From NCBI GenBank assembly GCA_029855935.1, contig JAGSHN010000019.1:41216-105215 (forward strand): a DNA stretch of 64,000 bases, in the 5' to 3' direction. Position numbers and translations under genes: made by a program. Below are positions 8,874 through 17,710 of the stretch, piece after piece. The stretch's first letter is position 1, and the number at the start of each line of letters is the position of its first letter. The notes under the pieces were generated by a model. The model saw only the letters and a program-made list of their open reading frames with translations, was not told where the DNA came from and searched no databases. Source of the stretch: Candidatus Thorarchaeota archaeon. GTDB lineage: Archaea > Asgardarchaeota > Thorarchaeia > Thorarchaeales > Thorarchaeaceae.

Positions 8874-10103
8874 TCACTCCTCCCTCCTCGGGTGCATCTT
8901 GTACCATTTGTTCGCCCGGACGCGCATCACATCCAGTGGGACCAGCTCCATCGTATCGTCCTCGGCATCGACTATGACGACCCTGTCGGTGCAGCTGTAG
9001 CACGGGTCGATGGCTGCAAGGATTATCGGGGCGTCCGCGAGATAGTTTCCTCTCAGTGTGTGCGCCATCGATACCCAGTTGGCGTGAGTCGGCGCCCGCA
9101 CCTTGATTCTCTCGGGCTTGTCGGTGCCGTTGGTCACCAGATAGTGAATGAGCTCTCCCCGCGGTGCCTCGTGACGTGCGAGGACCTCGTTTGGCTGAAT
9201 CCGCGGACGGACGCGCTCACGGATAGGGCCGTCTGGCATGTTCTGGAGCAACCAGCGGCACATATCGATTGCCTGCAGTGTCTCGACGACTCTGACGACC
9301 GAACGGCCCGCGACATCGCATCTGTCACTGAGGACCATCTCGAAGTCGCCAGTGTCCATCATAGGTATGTAGGCCTGTGTCGGGTCATTGAATCTGACGT
9401 CAACCGGGACATTGCTCCCCCGTGCCGTGGGACCAACGGCGCCTGTTCTCTTTGCAACATCAGTCTCCAGAATTCCCACACCCGCGACGCGATCCCAGAA
9501 GGTCTTCTCATAGATGACGACATCGCGATAGTACTTCATTCGTTCCTCTAGCCTGTCGAGACCCCTCAACAGCCTCGGTACGAGTTCGTCTGGGACGTTT
9601 CTCCGTACACCGCCAACGGTGTTCATATCATGGTGAACCCTGTTACCTGAGATGCTCTCGAGCATGTCCATCACGACCTCGCGGTCGCGCCACGTGTACA
9701 TGAACGCCGTGTCAAAGCCCACCTCGTGGAACGCCACGCCGAGCCAGAGGATGTGAGAGTGAATCCTATCGAGCTCCCAGATCAGTGTCCTGATGTACTT
9801 GGCCCGCTCCGGGATCTCGACCTCGGCGGCGAACTCCACGGCCTGGGCGTAGTTCCCGTTGTGAGTGGCGGAACAGATGCCACAGATGCGGGCCAACAGG
9901 TACAGGTTCTGGATGTGAGTGTTGGACTCTGCGAGCTTCTCCACGCCTCTGTGATTATAGCCGATGTTTACCTCAGCATCGACTATGTACTCACCCTCTA
10001 TTGTCAGCTTGAACATCCCGGGCTCCTTCAGTGCCGGATGCTGTGGGCCTATCGGGATGGACACACGCGGTGGGATGACGACTCTCTTCTCTGTGCTGGT
10101 CAC
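8874..10103 (-). CDS. Group 4 [NiFe] hydrogenase catalytic large subunit (NuoD-related)
   Basis: A 409-residue protein homologous to NuoD/49 kDa but retaining all four nickel-iron ligand cysteines: Cys74 and Cys77 in ARICGICSATH, and Cys368 and Cys371 in DPCYSCTDR. Respiratory complex I has lost these, so this should be a working [NiFe] site. After the second motif a ~35-residue tail remains (VVIVD onward), like the tail that a maturation protease removes in E. coli HycE. Expected reaction: proton reduction with ferredoxin, or the reverse. It overlaps nothing and is 1 base from the NuoC-like stop. Hydrogenase maturation genes are not in the window. Confidence 0.95.
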   Translation of the reverse strand: MTSTEKRVVIPPRVSIPIGPQHPALKEPGMFKLTIEGEYIVDAEVNIGYNHRGVEKLAESNTHIQNLYLLARICGICSATHNGNYAQAVEFAAEVEIPERAKYIRTLIWELDRIHSHILWLGVAFHEVGFDTAFMYTWRDREVVMDMLESISGNRVHHDMNTVGGVRRNVPDELVPRLLRGLDRLEERMKYYRDVVIYEKTFWDRVAGVGILETDVAKRTGAVGPTARGSNVPVDVRFNDPTQAYIPMMDTGDFEMVLSDRCDVAGRSVVRVVETLQAIDMCRWLLQNMPDGPIRERVRPRIQPNEVLARHEAPRGELIHYLVTNGTDKPERIKVRAPTHANWVSMAHTLRGNYLADAPIILAAIDPCYSCTDRVVIVDAEDDTMELVPLDVMRVRANKWYKMHPRREE

Positions 10104-10104
10104 T

Positions 10105-10674
10105 CTACATCTCCTCCCTTGGCTTGGGTCCTGTTGTCTTCGAACGCTCCATCAGTCCACGCGGGTCGGACCAGTCCTTGCGCAGAGGATACTCGCCTCT
10201 TGGCCAGTTCTCAGGCAGTTCGCAGCGTCTCGGGTTCGGGTGGCCGACGGGGACTATTCCGAAGAGCTCCCGGATCTCGTTCTCCACGAACTCCGCGCCC
10301 GGTACGAGGTCGGTGATCGACGGATACTCTGGCCTGTCACGTGGGACGTTGACCCTGATTGTGATGGCGACTCTCTGGCTGTTCAGGAAGAAGTGATAGT
10401 TTGCCTGCAGCTCCTCTCCCAGGTCCCTGCCTGAGAGTGTGCCGAACTGCCACATATCGTGTTCCCGCTGCATGTACTGGATGAACTCTCTGAGCCTGTC
10501 CGGATGAACCCTCACGAAGACCCTCCTCGGCTGGACATGTACATAGCACTCGTCGACCACAAGGGCGTCGCCCATATCGGCAATGATCCTGTCCAGTATC
10601 TCATACTCCGTCTTGTGGGTGTCGTCGCGTGGTGCTGGGCGCCTCTCGGTCGTCTCTGCCTCTACACTGCTCAT
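10105..10674 (-). CDS. Hydrogenase/complex I 30 kDa-type subunit (NuoC/MbhK type)
   Basis: A 189-residue protein. The C-terminal half carries the 30-kDa-subunit signature: PSITDLVPGAEFVENEIRELFGIVPVGHPNPRR, followed by LPENWP..EYPLRKD. This subunit packs against the large and small subunits. The first ~20 residues are charged and probably disordered. Its start overlaps the end of the small-subunit gene by four bases (ATGA), which points to translational coupling. Confidence 0.92.
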   Translation of the reverse strand: MSSVEAETTERRPAPRDDTHKTEYEILDRIIADMGDALVVDECYVHVQPRRVFVRVHPDRLREFIQYMQREHDMWQFGTLSGRDLGEELQANYHFFLNSQRVAITIRVNVPRDRPEYPSITDLVPGAEFVENEIRELFGIVPVGHPNPRRCELPENWPRGEYPLRKDWSDPRGLMERSKTTGPKPREEM

Positions 10675-11201
10675 ATCTCAGCCACCTCCGTCTCGATAGT
10701 GCCGCACTCTGGTGATGGTGGTGCGGGCTCCTCAAACTCGGGGGCCAGCTGTGCAGGCTCCACTCCCATCATGTCGGCCAGCACCCTCAGGAGCTGGTAC
10801 GCACCGTAGGTGATTGCTGCTGGCTTAGGCGGACAGCCTGGGATGTAGGCCGTCACAGGGATTGCTTGGTCAACGCCACCGAGGACATTGTATGCCCCTC
10901 TGAACACTCCCCCACTACAGGCACACGACCCGACCGCGACCACATACTTCGGTTCGGCCATCTGCTCGTAGATTCTCTGTAGTCGTGGCTTGATCTGCTC
11001 TGTGACGGGTCCGGTGCACAGCATTATGTCAGCGTGACGCGGGCTTCCGACGAGCTTGACACCAAACCGCTCAAGGTCGAGTCGCGGCATCAGGGCGGCA
11101 ATTATCTCGATGTCACAGCCGTTGCAGCTCCCACTATTGAAGTGGAACACCCACGGCGACTTCACCTTCGCCTTGTTGAAGAGTCTCTTCAGGAATCCCA
11201 T
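10671..11201 (-). CDS. Group 4 [NiFe] hydrogenase small subunit (NuoB-related)
   Basis: A 176-residue protein that carries the proximal [4Fe-4S] cluster. Ligands are Cys26 and Cys29 (SCNGCDIE), Cys93 (GSCACSGG) and Cys123 (PGCPPKP). The CxxC arrangement at the first pair is that of hydrogenases; complex I NuoB has adjacent cysteines instead. This agrees independently with the intact nickel site in the large subunit. The C-terminal ~20 residues are acidic and proline-rich. Confidence 0.95.
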   Translation of the reverse strand: MGFLKRLFNKAKVKSPWVFHFNSGSCNGCDIEIIAALMPRLDLERFGVKLVGSPRHADIMLCTGPVTEQIKPRLQRIYEQMAEPKYVVAVGSCACSGGVFRGAYNVLGGVDQAIPVTAYIPGCPPKPAAITYGAYQLLRVLADMMGVEPAQLAPEFEEPAPPSPECGTIETEVAEI

Positions 11202-11222
11202 GTGTGATGCCCTCCTTGTTGT

Positions 11223-11561
11223 TCACTCATTCTCCGGTGTATGAGACACGTAGGCTGCAGCCACAAGCGTGATGATCAGGTACACAATGACAACCAGTCC
11301 GGGGTTCGACCATGAGAGAAAGAGAACGAAGCCGATGATATCGAACAGCATAAAGTACAGGGCGTAGTTGAAGAAGTGCAGATGGAACTGCACCTTTCCA
11401 CCCAAGAACGCGGGCTCTCCACAGGCGTAGGCCTCAACGGCAGCGCCTGTCCTCCGGGAGGGTGGTGCATATGCCCTCCCCATCAGGAGGAGCATCCCCG
11501 CAAAGATGAGGCTCAGTGCAACGACCAGTATGAGTCCCAGTACCAGCTCCATGCCTACCAC
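11223..11561 (-). CDS. Complex I subunit A-like membrane protein (NuoA/NdhC type)
   Basis: A 112-residue protein with three hydrophobic segments (~4-26, ~58-80, ~84-106). The loop motif EAYACGEP matches the conserved Y-x-C-G-x-x-P of NuoA/ND3, and FNYALYFMLFDIIGFVLF matches the conserved second helix, including the acidic residue. NuoA belongs to complex I and F420H2 dehydrogenase and is not part of minimal Ech enzymes, so its presence as first gene of a [NiFe] hydrogenase operon is notable. Possible alternative start at the ATG encoding Met4. Confidence 0.88.
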   Translation of the reverse strand: MVGMELVLGLILVVALSLIFAGMLLLMGRAYAPPSRRTGAAVEAYACGEPAFLGGKVQFHLHFFNYALYFMLFDIIGFVLFLSWSNPGLVVIVYLIITLVAAAYVSHTPENE

Positions 11562-11747
11562 TGTCCTGCGTGATACGGGCCGCGCGCATCAGGTCGTACT
11601 AATATGCTTGGTGGTCGAGGCGGCAGACCTGAGCCCAGTGTCAAGTCCTGCCGTACGGTCACAGCGTCTTCCGAACGGGCTCGACGCAGACAATGATATC
11701 TCTCTCCACGTAGAACACAGTACCCCTTGCTGGCGATGTCCCTCCCC

Positions 11748-12287
11748 CTATGGAGGCTGTTCTGCATCTCCACTCTCTAGATGCCTGCGGTAGATCTTGG
11801 CCAGCTCAATGTAGGACTTGGCCCCGACGGCAAAGGCGTTCTTTAGGGTCTCGGAGACCTCCTTGACGACCTTTCCAGGGATGCCCAACACCAGCGAGTT
11901 TGGCGGTATCACCGTGTTCTCGGTCACCACTGCTCCCGCACCGACGACACTATCATCACCGACCTTGGCCCCTGTGAGAACAATGGCGCCAATGCCCACA
12001 ACACATCTGTCGCCAATCTCACACGCGTGGATGACCGCATTGTGCCCAGCGGTGACATAGTCGCCGATGTAGGCGCCATTGCCGAAGGTGGTGTGCACGG
12101 TCACATTGTCCTGTATCGAGGTGCCCTTTCCCACCCGGATCTCGTTCATATCACCGCGCAGGACGGCAAACTCCCAGATGGAGGTGTCTTCGTCGACCTC
12201 GACATCGCCAATCAGTGACGCTCTGGGCGACACGTACGCCCGTGGATGGACTCTTGGAAACTTGTCCTCGAAGCGGTACAGTCCCAA
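11748..12287 (-). CDS. Gamma-carbonic anhydrase-like left-handed beta-helix protein
   Basis: A 179-residue hexapeptide-repeat protein of the gamma-CA/PaaY/YrdA family. The body (~12-150) is a run of [LIV]-G-x-x repeats (SLIGDVEVDEDTSIWEFAVLRGD, QDNVTVHTTF, YVTAGHNAVIHACEIGDRCVVGIGAIV). His residues at VTVHTT, AGHNAVIHAC are in the places of the zinc ligands of the family, so metal binding is likely. A C-terminal helix (~155-175) completes the trimer. Whether it hydrates CO2 cannot be decided; many relatives are of unknown activity. Monocistronic, 186 bases upstream of the hydrogenase operon. Confidence 0.88.
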   Translation of the reverse strand: MGLYRFEDKFPRVHPRAYVSPRASLIGDVEVDEDTSIWEFAVLRGDMNEIRVGKGTSIQDNVTVHTTFGNGAYIGDYVTAGHNAVIHACEIGDRCVVGIGAIVLTGAKVGDDSVVGAGAVVTENTVIPPNSLVLGIPGKVVKEVSETLKNAFAVGAKSYIELAKIYRRHLESGDAEQPP

Positions 12288-12374
12288 CTCTCAGCACCAA
12301 TCAGTTCACAGCCCAACGGTTCCTTAAGCTTATGTATTGCACCACTTCCATGTGAGGGTCGGAGTGATCTCACA

Positions 12375-12992
12375 TTGCCGTGGACCCCGATGCACTATCC
12401 ACTGGCCTACGTGCTCAGACGTGTTGACAAGCGTCTATCGCTCCCTGCGCTCACTGTCGGAGCTGTGCTGCCTGACGTCGAGGTGCCCATTCTGATTCTC
12501 TTCTTTCCGACCCTCCCCGACCATCTTGTACTGCATAGTCTGCTGGGCGCCCTGACAATCGGTGTGGCAATGGGAGTCCTCGTCACCCGTCTGTTCTATG
12601 CGCCACTGATGGGGCGGCTCTTCGCCCTAGACAGACAGCGTCTAGACCGCGAGTGTAGGCTGTCGCCAATGCTCGTCGTTTCGACGGTATTGGGCCTGCT
12701 CAGTCATCTCGGAATTGACTATCTGATGCATCCGTTCAACCCGCTCCTCTGGCCGCTGGTCGATCCCTATTCGTTGCCGGGCCCCCTTGTTGTCCTCCTC
12801 GCAGCAGACGGTGATCTCTCAATCGGCTTCTTCAATGCTGCGCTTGTGACCAACAGCCTGATGGTAATTGCGTGGCTGACCATATTGTTCGTGGAACGTG
12901 GTCCCAGGCTGTGGACTCATCTCTGGGTGGCACCACAGTCGGGCTATAGCAAGCCGCTCTCCGTGGTCACAGATGCTGAAGCCACAGTGTGA
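12375..12992 (+). CDS. Membrane protein of DUF4184-like family
   Basis: A 205-residue integral membrane protein. I place the start at TTG 12375: it has GGAGTGA seven bases upstream and gives MPWTPMHYPLAY, which matches the usual MPFTPxH opening of this family. An ATG at 12390 is the alternative. Features are RRVDKRLSLPALTVGAVLPDVE near the start, about five hydrophobic segments and conserved acidic/His residues at membrane edges (DVEVPI, HLGIDYLMHPF), reminiscent of membrane-bound metal-dependent hydrolases. Function unknown. Convergent with korC. Confidence 0.65.
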   Translation: MPWTPMHYPLAYVLRRVDKRLSLPALTVGAVLPDVEVPILILFFPTLPDHLVLHSLLGALTIGVAMGVLVTRLFYAPLMGRLFALDRQRLDRECRLSPMLVVSTVLGLLSHLGIDYLMHPFNPLLWPLVDPYSLPGPLVVLLAADGDLSIGFFNAALVTNSLMVIAWLTILFVERGPRLWTHLWVAPQSGYSKPLSVVTDAEATV

Positions 12993-13024
12993 GCGAGTTC
13001 TCGGGTTGCATGCGAGGGAGTCGT

Positions 13025-13585
13025 CTACGAGGCCTGTGTCAAGGCTCTCTCTCCAGCCTTCATTCCCAGCTCCAGAGCCTTGAGATTAGTCTCGGCGAAA
13101 CGCGGCCATCGTTGAACTATCCGGTCCTTGAGTCCCTCAATTGAGACGGCCTTGGTGATGACAGAGAAGGCACCGAGCATCACCACGTTGGTCGCCTGCT
13201 TTGTGCCGACCTCCTTGTCTGCAATCCTTGTTGCGGGTATCTTGTACACCCTGACCCCCCTCGGTAGGTCCCCCTCAATCTCCACGAGGTCCTCATCCAC
13301 TATCAGGACGCCGTTCTCCTTCAGACCATCCTTGTACGACAGGTAGGCTGCCCTGCTCATCGCGATGAACACGTCGGGCTCCTGTACCTTTGGATAGTCG
13401 ATCTCCTCCTCATCGTCCATCACAACCTCGCCCTTGCTCGCACCGCCTCTGGCCTCTGGACCGTAGGACTGTGTCTGCACAACGAACTTTCCGTCGTAGA
13501 GAGCTGCGGTCTCTCCCAGTATTACTGCCATCGTCACTATGCCCTGTCCGCCAAAGCCAGCTATCCTGATCTCATATCGGGTCAT
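13025..13585 (-). CDS. korC: 2-oxoglutarate:ferredoxin oxidoreductase, gamma subunit
   Basis: A 186-residue gamma subunit. It opens with IRIAGFGGQGIVTMAVILGE, the family signature, followed by QTQSYGPEARGGASKGEVV and a conserved NVVMLGA segment. Last gene of korDABC, with its ATG overlapping the korB stop by four bases. Together the four subunits oxidatively decarboxylate a 2-oxoacid with CoA and reduce ferredoxin. The separate four-gene arrangement and sequence style favour 2-oxoglutarate, but other 2-oxoacids are not excluded. Confidence 0.92.
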   Translation of the reverse strand: MTRYEIRIAGFGGQGIVTMAVILGETAALYDGKFVVQTQSYGPEARGGASKGEVVMDDEEEIDYPKVQEPDVFIAMSRAAYLSYKDGLKENGVLIVDEDLVEIEGDLPRGVRVYKIPATRIADKEVGTKQATNVVMLGAFSVITKAVSIEGLKDRIVQRWPRFAETNLKALELGMKAGERALTQAS

Positions 13586-14433
13586 CGGGCCTCACTCCTT
13601 GCCTTCTCTTGGGCCTTCTTCAGGACCTCCGTGTACTCGGGCTTGTCGATATCTACAAACTCCCCACAGACAATCCTTGAGTCGTATTCGAGCTCGGCCT
13701 CGTGTGGCGGAAGTCCGTTCTGGATGTCTGCGACCTTGAGGAGGTGTCTATGCATCTCCACGCCATCACCCAGTCTGTTGCTCCTTCCGTACGATGTGGG
13801 ACAGGCACCTACTATCTCAACAAATGAGAAGCCCCTCTTCGCAATGGCCTTCTCAATCGACTTGGTCGCTCTTCTCACTTGGACTGCCGTCCAGCGTGCC
13901 ACAAAGGTGGCCCCCGATGAGGCCGCGAGTTTGACGAGGTTGAATGGCCATTCGATGTTTCCAATCGGCCGTGGACTGGTCTGTGTGTATCTCTCGTGTT
14001 CGGTGGTCGGACCGAACTGACCACCAGTCATCCCATAGTTGAAGTTGTTGAGGCACACGACCGTGATGTCGATGTTGCGTCTGCAGGCATGAATCAGATG
14101 ATTACCACCGATTGCAGCAATGTCGCCGTCACCTGAGACCACTATCACCTCAAGCTCTGGATTGGCTATCTTGACGCCCTCCGCAAATGCGATTGGGCGG
14201 CCGTGCGTTGTGTGGAACGTCCCGGTCTTGAAGTATCCCGAGACGCGTCCCGTGCAACCTATGCCTGAGACTATCACGACCTTGTTGAAGTCTATTCCGA
14301 GATTCTCTATGGCCCGGGCGACCATACCGGTCACTATTCCGATCGAGCAGCCGGGACAGTAGATCCATGGCAGCCTGTCGGTACGCATGTACTTGGCCAG
14401 CGGATGTACGAGAGTGTCAGACTCTGTAGTCAC
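13582..14433 (-). CDS. korB: 2-oxoglutarate:ferredoxin oxidoreductase, beta subunit (TPP-binding)
   Basis: A 283-residue beta subunit. The thiamine pyrophosphate site is clear: YCPGCSIGI near the N-terminus, SGIGCTGR, then the GDGDIAAIGGNH...NNFNYGMTGGQ stretch (the GDG-x~25-NN motif; ~98-132). Cysteines in PGC and GIGC are typical of the family. Overlaps the korA stop by four bases (ATGA) and the next gene likewise, so it is tightly coupled. Confidence 0.95.
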   Translation of the reverse strand: MTTESDTLVHPLAKYMRTDRLPWIYCPGCSIGIVTGMVARAIENLGIDFNKVVIVSGIGCTGRVSGYFKTGTFHTTHGRPIAFAEGVKIANPELEVIVVSGDGDIAAIGGNHLIHACRRNIDITVVCLNNFNYGMTGGQFGPTTEHERYTQTSPRPIGNIEWPFNLVKLAASSGATFVARWTAVQVRRATKSIEKAIAKRGFSFVEIVGACPTSYGRSNRLGDGVEMHRHLLKVADIQNGLPPHEAELEYDSRIVCGEFVDIDKPEYTEVLKKAQEKARSEAR

Positions 14434-15566
14434 TGTGTAACGACCTCCCTTATCTTCTGCAGTATCTCCTGTGGCAGCTGTGGGGTCCCCACGGGCTTCC
14501 TCATCATATGCACGGGGGTAGTCCCTGCGCTTGCTCGTACCATATGATAGAGCTGGCCCATGTTCTGCTCAGCCACAACTATATGACGCACCTCGCTTGC
14601 AAGGTCCATTATGGCCCGCTCTGGGAACGGCCATATGGTCTTGAGCCTGAGCAGTCCTGCCTTGAGCCCCTGCCTACGCGCCTCACGAATGGCCCTCTTT
14701 GCGCTGCGTGATGGAGTACCGTATGCTATGATTGCGACATCAGCGTCGTCGAGTTGGAATCTCTCCATCTCCACGATCTTGTCGACATTCCTGAGTATCT
14801 TCTCGTTGAGCCTAGTGATCAGCTCCATCTGAACGTCGTCCTTGTCCGACGGATAGCCTCTCCAGTCGTGAGTGAGACCTGTGGCGTAGAACTGATACCC
14901 CGACCCGAAGGTCGCCATTGGTGGGACGAGGTCTTCGTCTGGCTTGAAGGGAAGGTACTCCTCCGGTGGCACTGTGGGCCGTTTGCGATCTACAATCTCA
15001 AGGTCCTTCTCATCCGGGATGACGAGTTTCTCTCGCATATGACCAACGGTCTCGTCCGCGAGGACAAAGACTGGCACCCGGTATTGTTCAGCAAGATTGA
15101 ACGCCCTGACTGTCTGGTCGAACATCTCCTGCACAGATGCGGGCGTGAGAGCAATGATCTGGTAGTCTCCGTGGCTCCCCCACTTGGCCTGCATCACATC
15201 GCCCTGCTGCCCTCTCGTCGGCTGTCCAGTGCTCGGACCGCCTCTCATTATATTGACGAGGACGAGTGGTGTCTCGGTCATCACAGCAAGCCCGATGGCC
15301 TCCATCATCAGGCTGACACCCGGTCCTGAAGTGGCAGTCATCGCCTTTGTTCCTGCCCAAGACGCACCAATCACACTGGTTATCGACGCAATCTCATCTT
15401 CATACTGGACATAGGCGCCACCGACCTGTGGCATCCGGATTGCCATCCACTCCGCAATCTCCGTTGCTGGCGTGATGGGATATCCTCCGAAGTACCTACA
15501 GCCAGCACTCAGCGCGCCCTCCGCACAGGCGACATCGCCCATTGTGAACATCACCCGCTCTGGCAA
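14430..15566 (-). CDS. korA: 2-oxoglutarate:ferredoxin oxidoreductase, alpha subunit
   Basis: A 378-residue alpha subunit. It shows ACAEGALSAGCRYFGGYPITPATEIAEWM at the start, the EDEIASI motif with the catalytic-site Glu, TSGPGVSLMMEAIG, and GGPSTGQPTRGQQGD. The last is the region that differs between pyruvate and 2-oxoglutarate enzymes, and the form here is of the KorA kind. Starts immediately after the korD stop and overlaps korB. Confidence 0.95.
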   Translation of the reverse strand: MPERVMFTMGDVACAEGALSAGCRYFGGYPITPATEIAEWMAIRMPQVGGAYVQYEDEIASITSVIGASWAGTKAMTATSGPGVSLMMEAIGLAVMTETPLVLVNIMRGGPSTGQPTRGQQGDVMQAKWGSHGDYQIIALTPASVQEMFDQTVRAFNLAEQYRVPVFVLADETVGHMREKLVIPDEKDLEIVDRKRPTVPPEEYLPFKPDEDLVPPMATFGSGYQFYATGLTHDWRGYPSDKDDVQMELITRLNEKILRNVDKIVEMERFQLDDADVAIIAYGTPSRSAKRAIREARRQGLKAGLLRLKTIWPFPERAIMDLASEVRHIVVAEQNMGQLYHMVRASAGTTPVHMMRKPVGTPQLPQEILQKIREVVTQ

Positions 15567-15926
15567 CTACTCGTCCTCCTCCTTCTCTCTCTTTGCACGC
15601 TCCTGCTCGAACTCCGGGATCAGTGTCCCCTCCTGAAGCGTTCCCTTCTCGTATGCCTCTCGTGCCTTCTCTCTCTCTGTCAAGAAGATCGCCATATCCG
15701 GGCATATTCTCTCACAGAACTCGCAGTTCACACACGCATCAATGTCGCACGCCGTGACGGGATGGTACCCCTTCCGGTTGTACTTGCTCATATCGAGACA
15801 CAGCACATTCTTCGGGCAGAACTCAACGCAGAGGCCGCACTGCTTGCACTGCTCTTGGAGAATGACCAGAACCTTCTCTCTCTTTCTGGCCGGTCTTGGT
15901 ACTATTGGTCTGCGGACGGTTGACAT
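15567..15926 (-). CDS. korD: 2-oxoglutarate:ferredoxin oxidoreductase, delta (ferredoxin) subunit
   Basis: A 119-residue 2[4Fe-4S] protein, first gene of the operon. Cluster motifs: CKQCGLCVEFCPKNVL and CVNCEFCERICPDMAIF. A basic N-terminus and an acidic, Lys/Glu-rich C-terminal tail (~85-119) flank the clusters. It passes electrons from the TPP/cluster centre to ferredoxin. A minus-strand CTTATA-like element near 16020-16027 may be the operon promoter. Confidence 0.92.
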   Translation of the reverse strand: MSTVRRPIVPRPARKREKVLVILQEQCKQCGLCVEFCPKNVLCLDMSKYNRKGYHPVTACDIDACVNCEFCERICPDMAIFLTEREKAREAYEKGTLQEGTLIPEFEQERAKREKEEDE

Positions 15927-16133
15927 CGCTGACTACTCCTTGCCCAACGCGTCATCGGCGGTGATGCGGAGCGTTGACCGATGGTCTTCTCCATCGGCGA
16001 CCCTCGCAGAATCCCACCGCTATAAGAGCATTACCTTGTTGGCCTGTCCTCTTCCTGTTGGAAACAGCCACAGTTAAGTTCACGTATTGTATCACCTGCA
16101 CGCACAGACAGAGAACGAGGTGGACTGTGCGTC

Positions 16134-16607
16134 TTGCCCGACGAAGAGATTGACGAGAAAGAGCTCGCAAAGGCGCTTAAGGGCAAGACGCTACAGGTAT
16201 ACTGGTATATGCTACGTCATCCCGAGCCGCTGACCGCCAGAGAGATTCAGCGTGGCACACGCCTGTCTAGTCCCTCCTTGTCAATGCATCATCTAGAACG
16301 TCTGCGTGCGCTCGGACTTGTGGACAAGAACGTCCACGGGGAGTATACGGTCAGGCGTGATGTGCGTGTTGGAGTGCTGAAGCTCTTTGTTGGTCGTGGT
16401 CGTCTGATGGTCCCCCGCTTTCTCTTCTATGCCACCTTCTTCTCATCGATAACCGCCGCACTGCTCACTGTCATCATACTCACGTGGAGCATCGCCGAGT
16501 GGGTCGCTGCCACCTTTGTGGCGCTGGAGATCCTGACGTGCCTCATACTGTGGACCGAGGCATTTCGCATATGGAGAGAACAACCTTTTCCGGAGGGTGA
16601 GGATTGA
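16134..16607 (+). CDS. Winged-helix protein with two C-terminal membrane helices
   Basis: A 157-residue protein starting at TTG 16134, with GAGGTGG about 11-12 bases upstream. Residues ~8-80 form a winged helix (KTLQVYWYMLRHPEPLTAREIQRGTRLSSPSLSMHHLERLRALGLV) of the ArsR/PadR-like kind. Two hydrophobic segments follow (~95-115 and ~119-142) with a short charged tail, so this is a membrane-tethered DNA-binding protein. Its stop overlaps the TTG start of the surface protein downstream, suggesting it senses or regulates something about that protein or the envelope. Target unknown. Confidence 0.75.
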   Translation: MPDEEIDEKELAKALKGKTLQVYWYMLRHPEPLTAREIQRGTRLSSPSLSMHHLERLRALGLVDKNVHGEYTVRRDVRVGVLKLFVGRGRLMVPRFLFYATFFSSITAALLTVIILTWSIAEWVAATFVALEILTCLILWTEAFRIWREQPFPEGED

Positions 16608-17629
16608 GTACTACGGTTAGAACTATCTGTCTTCTGACACACCGTTATGGTGTGAACATAAGACAGGGCATATTCCGTCTGAGGCGCAGCAGACGCATTG
16701 CACCGCTTATGGTGCTGATGCTGTCCATCGCACTGGCCAGTGCACTTGCCGTCCCGCTGGCCACAGAGACCACGACGGTGTCTTCTACAGCTCCGGTGAG
16801 AGAGGTGATGGGGGCTGCTGGCACCCCGAATGTCACACTCACCTATAACTCTCTGTGGAATCAGACAGAGTCGCCAGTCCACTCTGGTGATCGCATCGAG
16901 GGTGACCATATTGTCCTATTTGCTCGCTGGAGCCCTGCTTCTTCTGTCAACTCCTCAACGATTGAGGTCAATGCGACAGTCGTTCCAACGGTGATATGCG
17001 CGACGAACGACTCTGCGGTCGTGTCCGTAGACACGCGGGCGCTGGGAAACAACTTCACCTGCACGATCAATATGACCGCTCATTTGGCGAATGGGTCCGT
17101 CGTATACCAGCTTGTGGAGGACGTCTTCCTTGGGAACTTCTTCACCCCGCACGTGACAGTGGTCACTCCCAACGGTGGTGAGGTATGGACCGGTGTCAAC
17201 AACATCACGTGGGTCGCGTGGGACAACAACACCGAGGAGACACTGACCTTCGAGGTGCTGCTCTCATCTGATGGCGGCAAGACCTTCGAGTTGATAGCAA
17301 GCAAGATAACGGTCACTTGGTACGAATGGAACTGCACTCCCTTCTATCATCTCGACACCTATATGGTCAAGGTGCGAGTGACCGACGGGATCTACTGGTC
17401 AGAGGACACATCTGATGGCCTCTTTTCGGCAGGTGAGGTGCCTGTTCCGACAACAACCACCACTACCACCACTACCACCACGACAACCAGTACAACGCCC
17501 ACGACGAGTACTACCACAACAACCACTGCGCCAATTACTGAGCCTGCCATCATGTTCCTCGCTGCCGTGATGATCGTCGCCTCAGTCTTTGCTGTGGCCG
17601 CATACTACTCCGCCCGCCAGTGGATGTGA
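16604..17629 (+). CDS. Cell-surface protein with Thr-rich stalk and C-terminal anchor
   Basis: A 341-residue protein (TTG start at 16604 overlapping the preceding stop). A hydrophobic signal at ~33-52 is preceded by a basic RLRRSRR stretch. The ectodomain (~55-280) is rich in N-x-S/T sequons and contains a PNGGEVWTGVNNITW segment typical of archaeal/bacterial surface Ig-like repeats (Ser-Thr-rich anchored family). Then comes an almost uninterrupted Thr stalk (~285-315) and a C-terminal transmembrane helix (~319-337) with a short basic end. This is the layout of a glycosylated S-layer-type or adhesin protein. It is translationally coupled to the membrane HTH gene. Confidence 0.8.
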   Translation: MSTTVRTICLLTHRYGVNIRQGIFRLRRSRRIAPLMVLMLSIALASALAVPLATETTTVSSTAPVREVMGAAGTPNVTLTYNSLWNQTESPVHSGDRIEGDHIVLFARWSPASSVNSSTIEVNATVVPTVICATNDSAVVSVDTRALGNNFTCTINMTAHLANGSVVYQLVEDVFLGNFFTPHVTVVTPNGGEVWTGVNNITWVAWDNNTEETLTFEVLLSSDGGKTFELIASKITVTWYEWNCTPFYHLDTYMVKVRVTDGIYWSEDTSDGLFSAGEVPVPTTTTTTTTTTTTTSTTPTTSTTTTTTAPITEPAIMFLAAVMIVASVFAVAAYYSARQWM

Positions 17630-17710
17630 CACTCTGACAGGCTGACAGATGGTCATCCACGTGGACGAAGATGCTACACAAGGCAACACTAGGTCATAGG
17701 CGATGGCATC

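Noticed and set aside
8874..10103. Annotation as complex I NuoD
   Set aside because: All four NiFe ligand cysteines are present and the small subunit has the hydrogenase CxxC, so hydrogenase is the better call.
17440..17535. Short-repeat array (ACC/ACA triplets) as a CRISPR or microsatellite
   Set aside because: It is in frame and encodes the Thr-rich stalk of a surface protein; no spacers exist.
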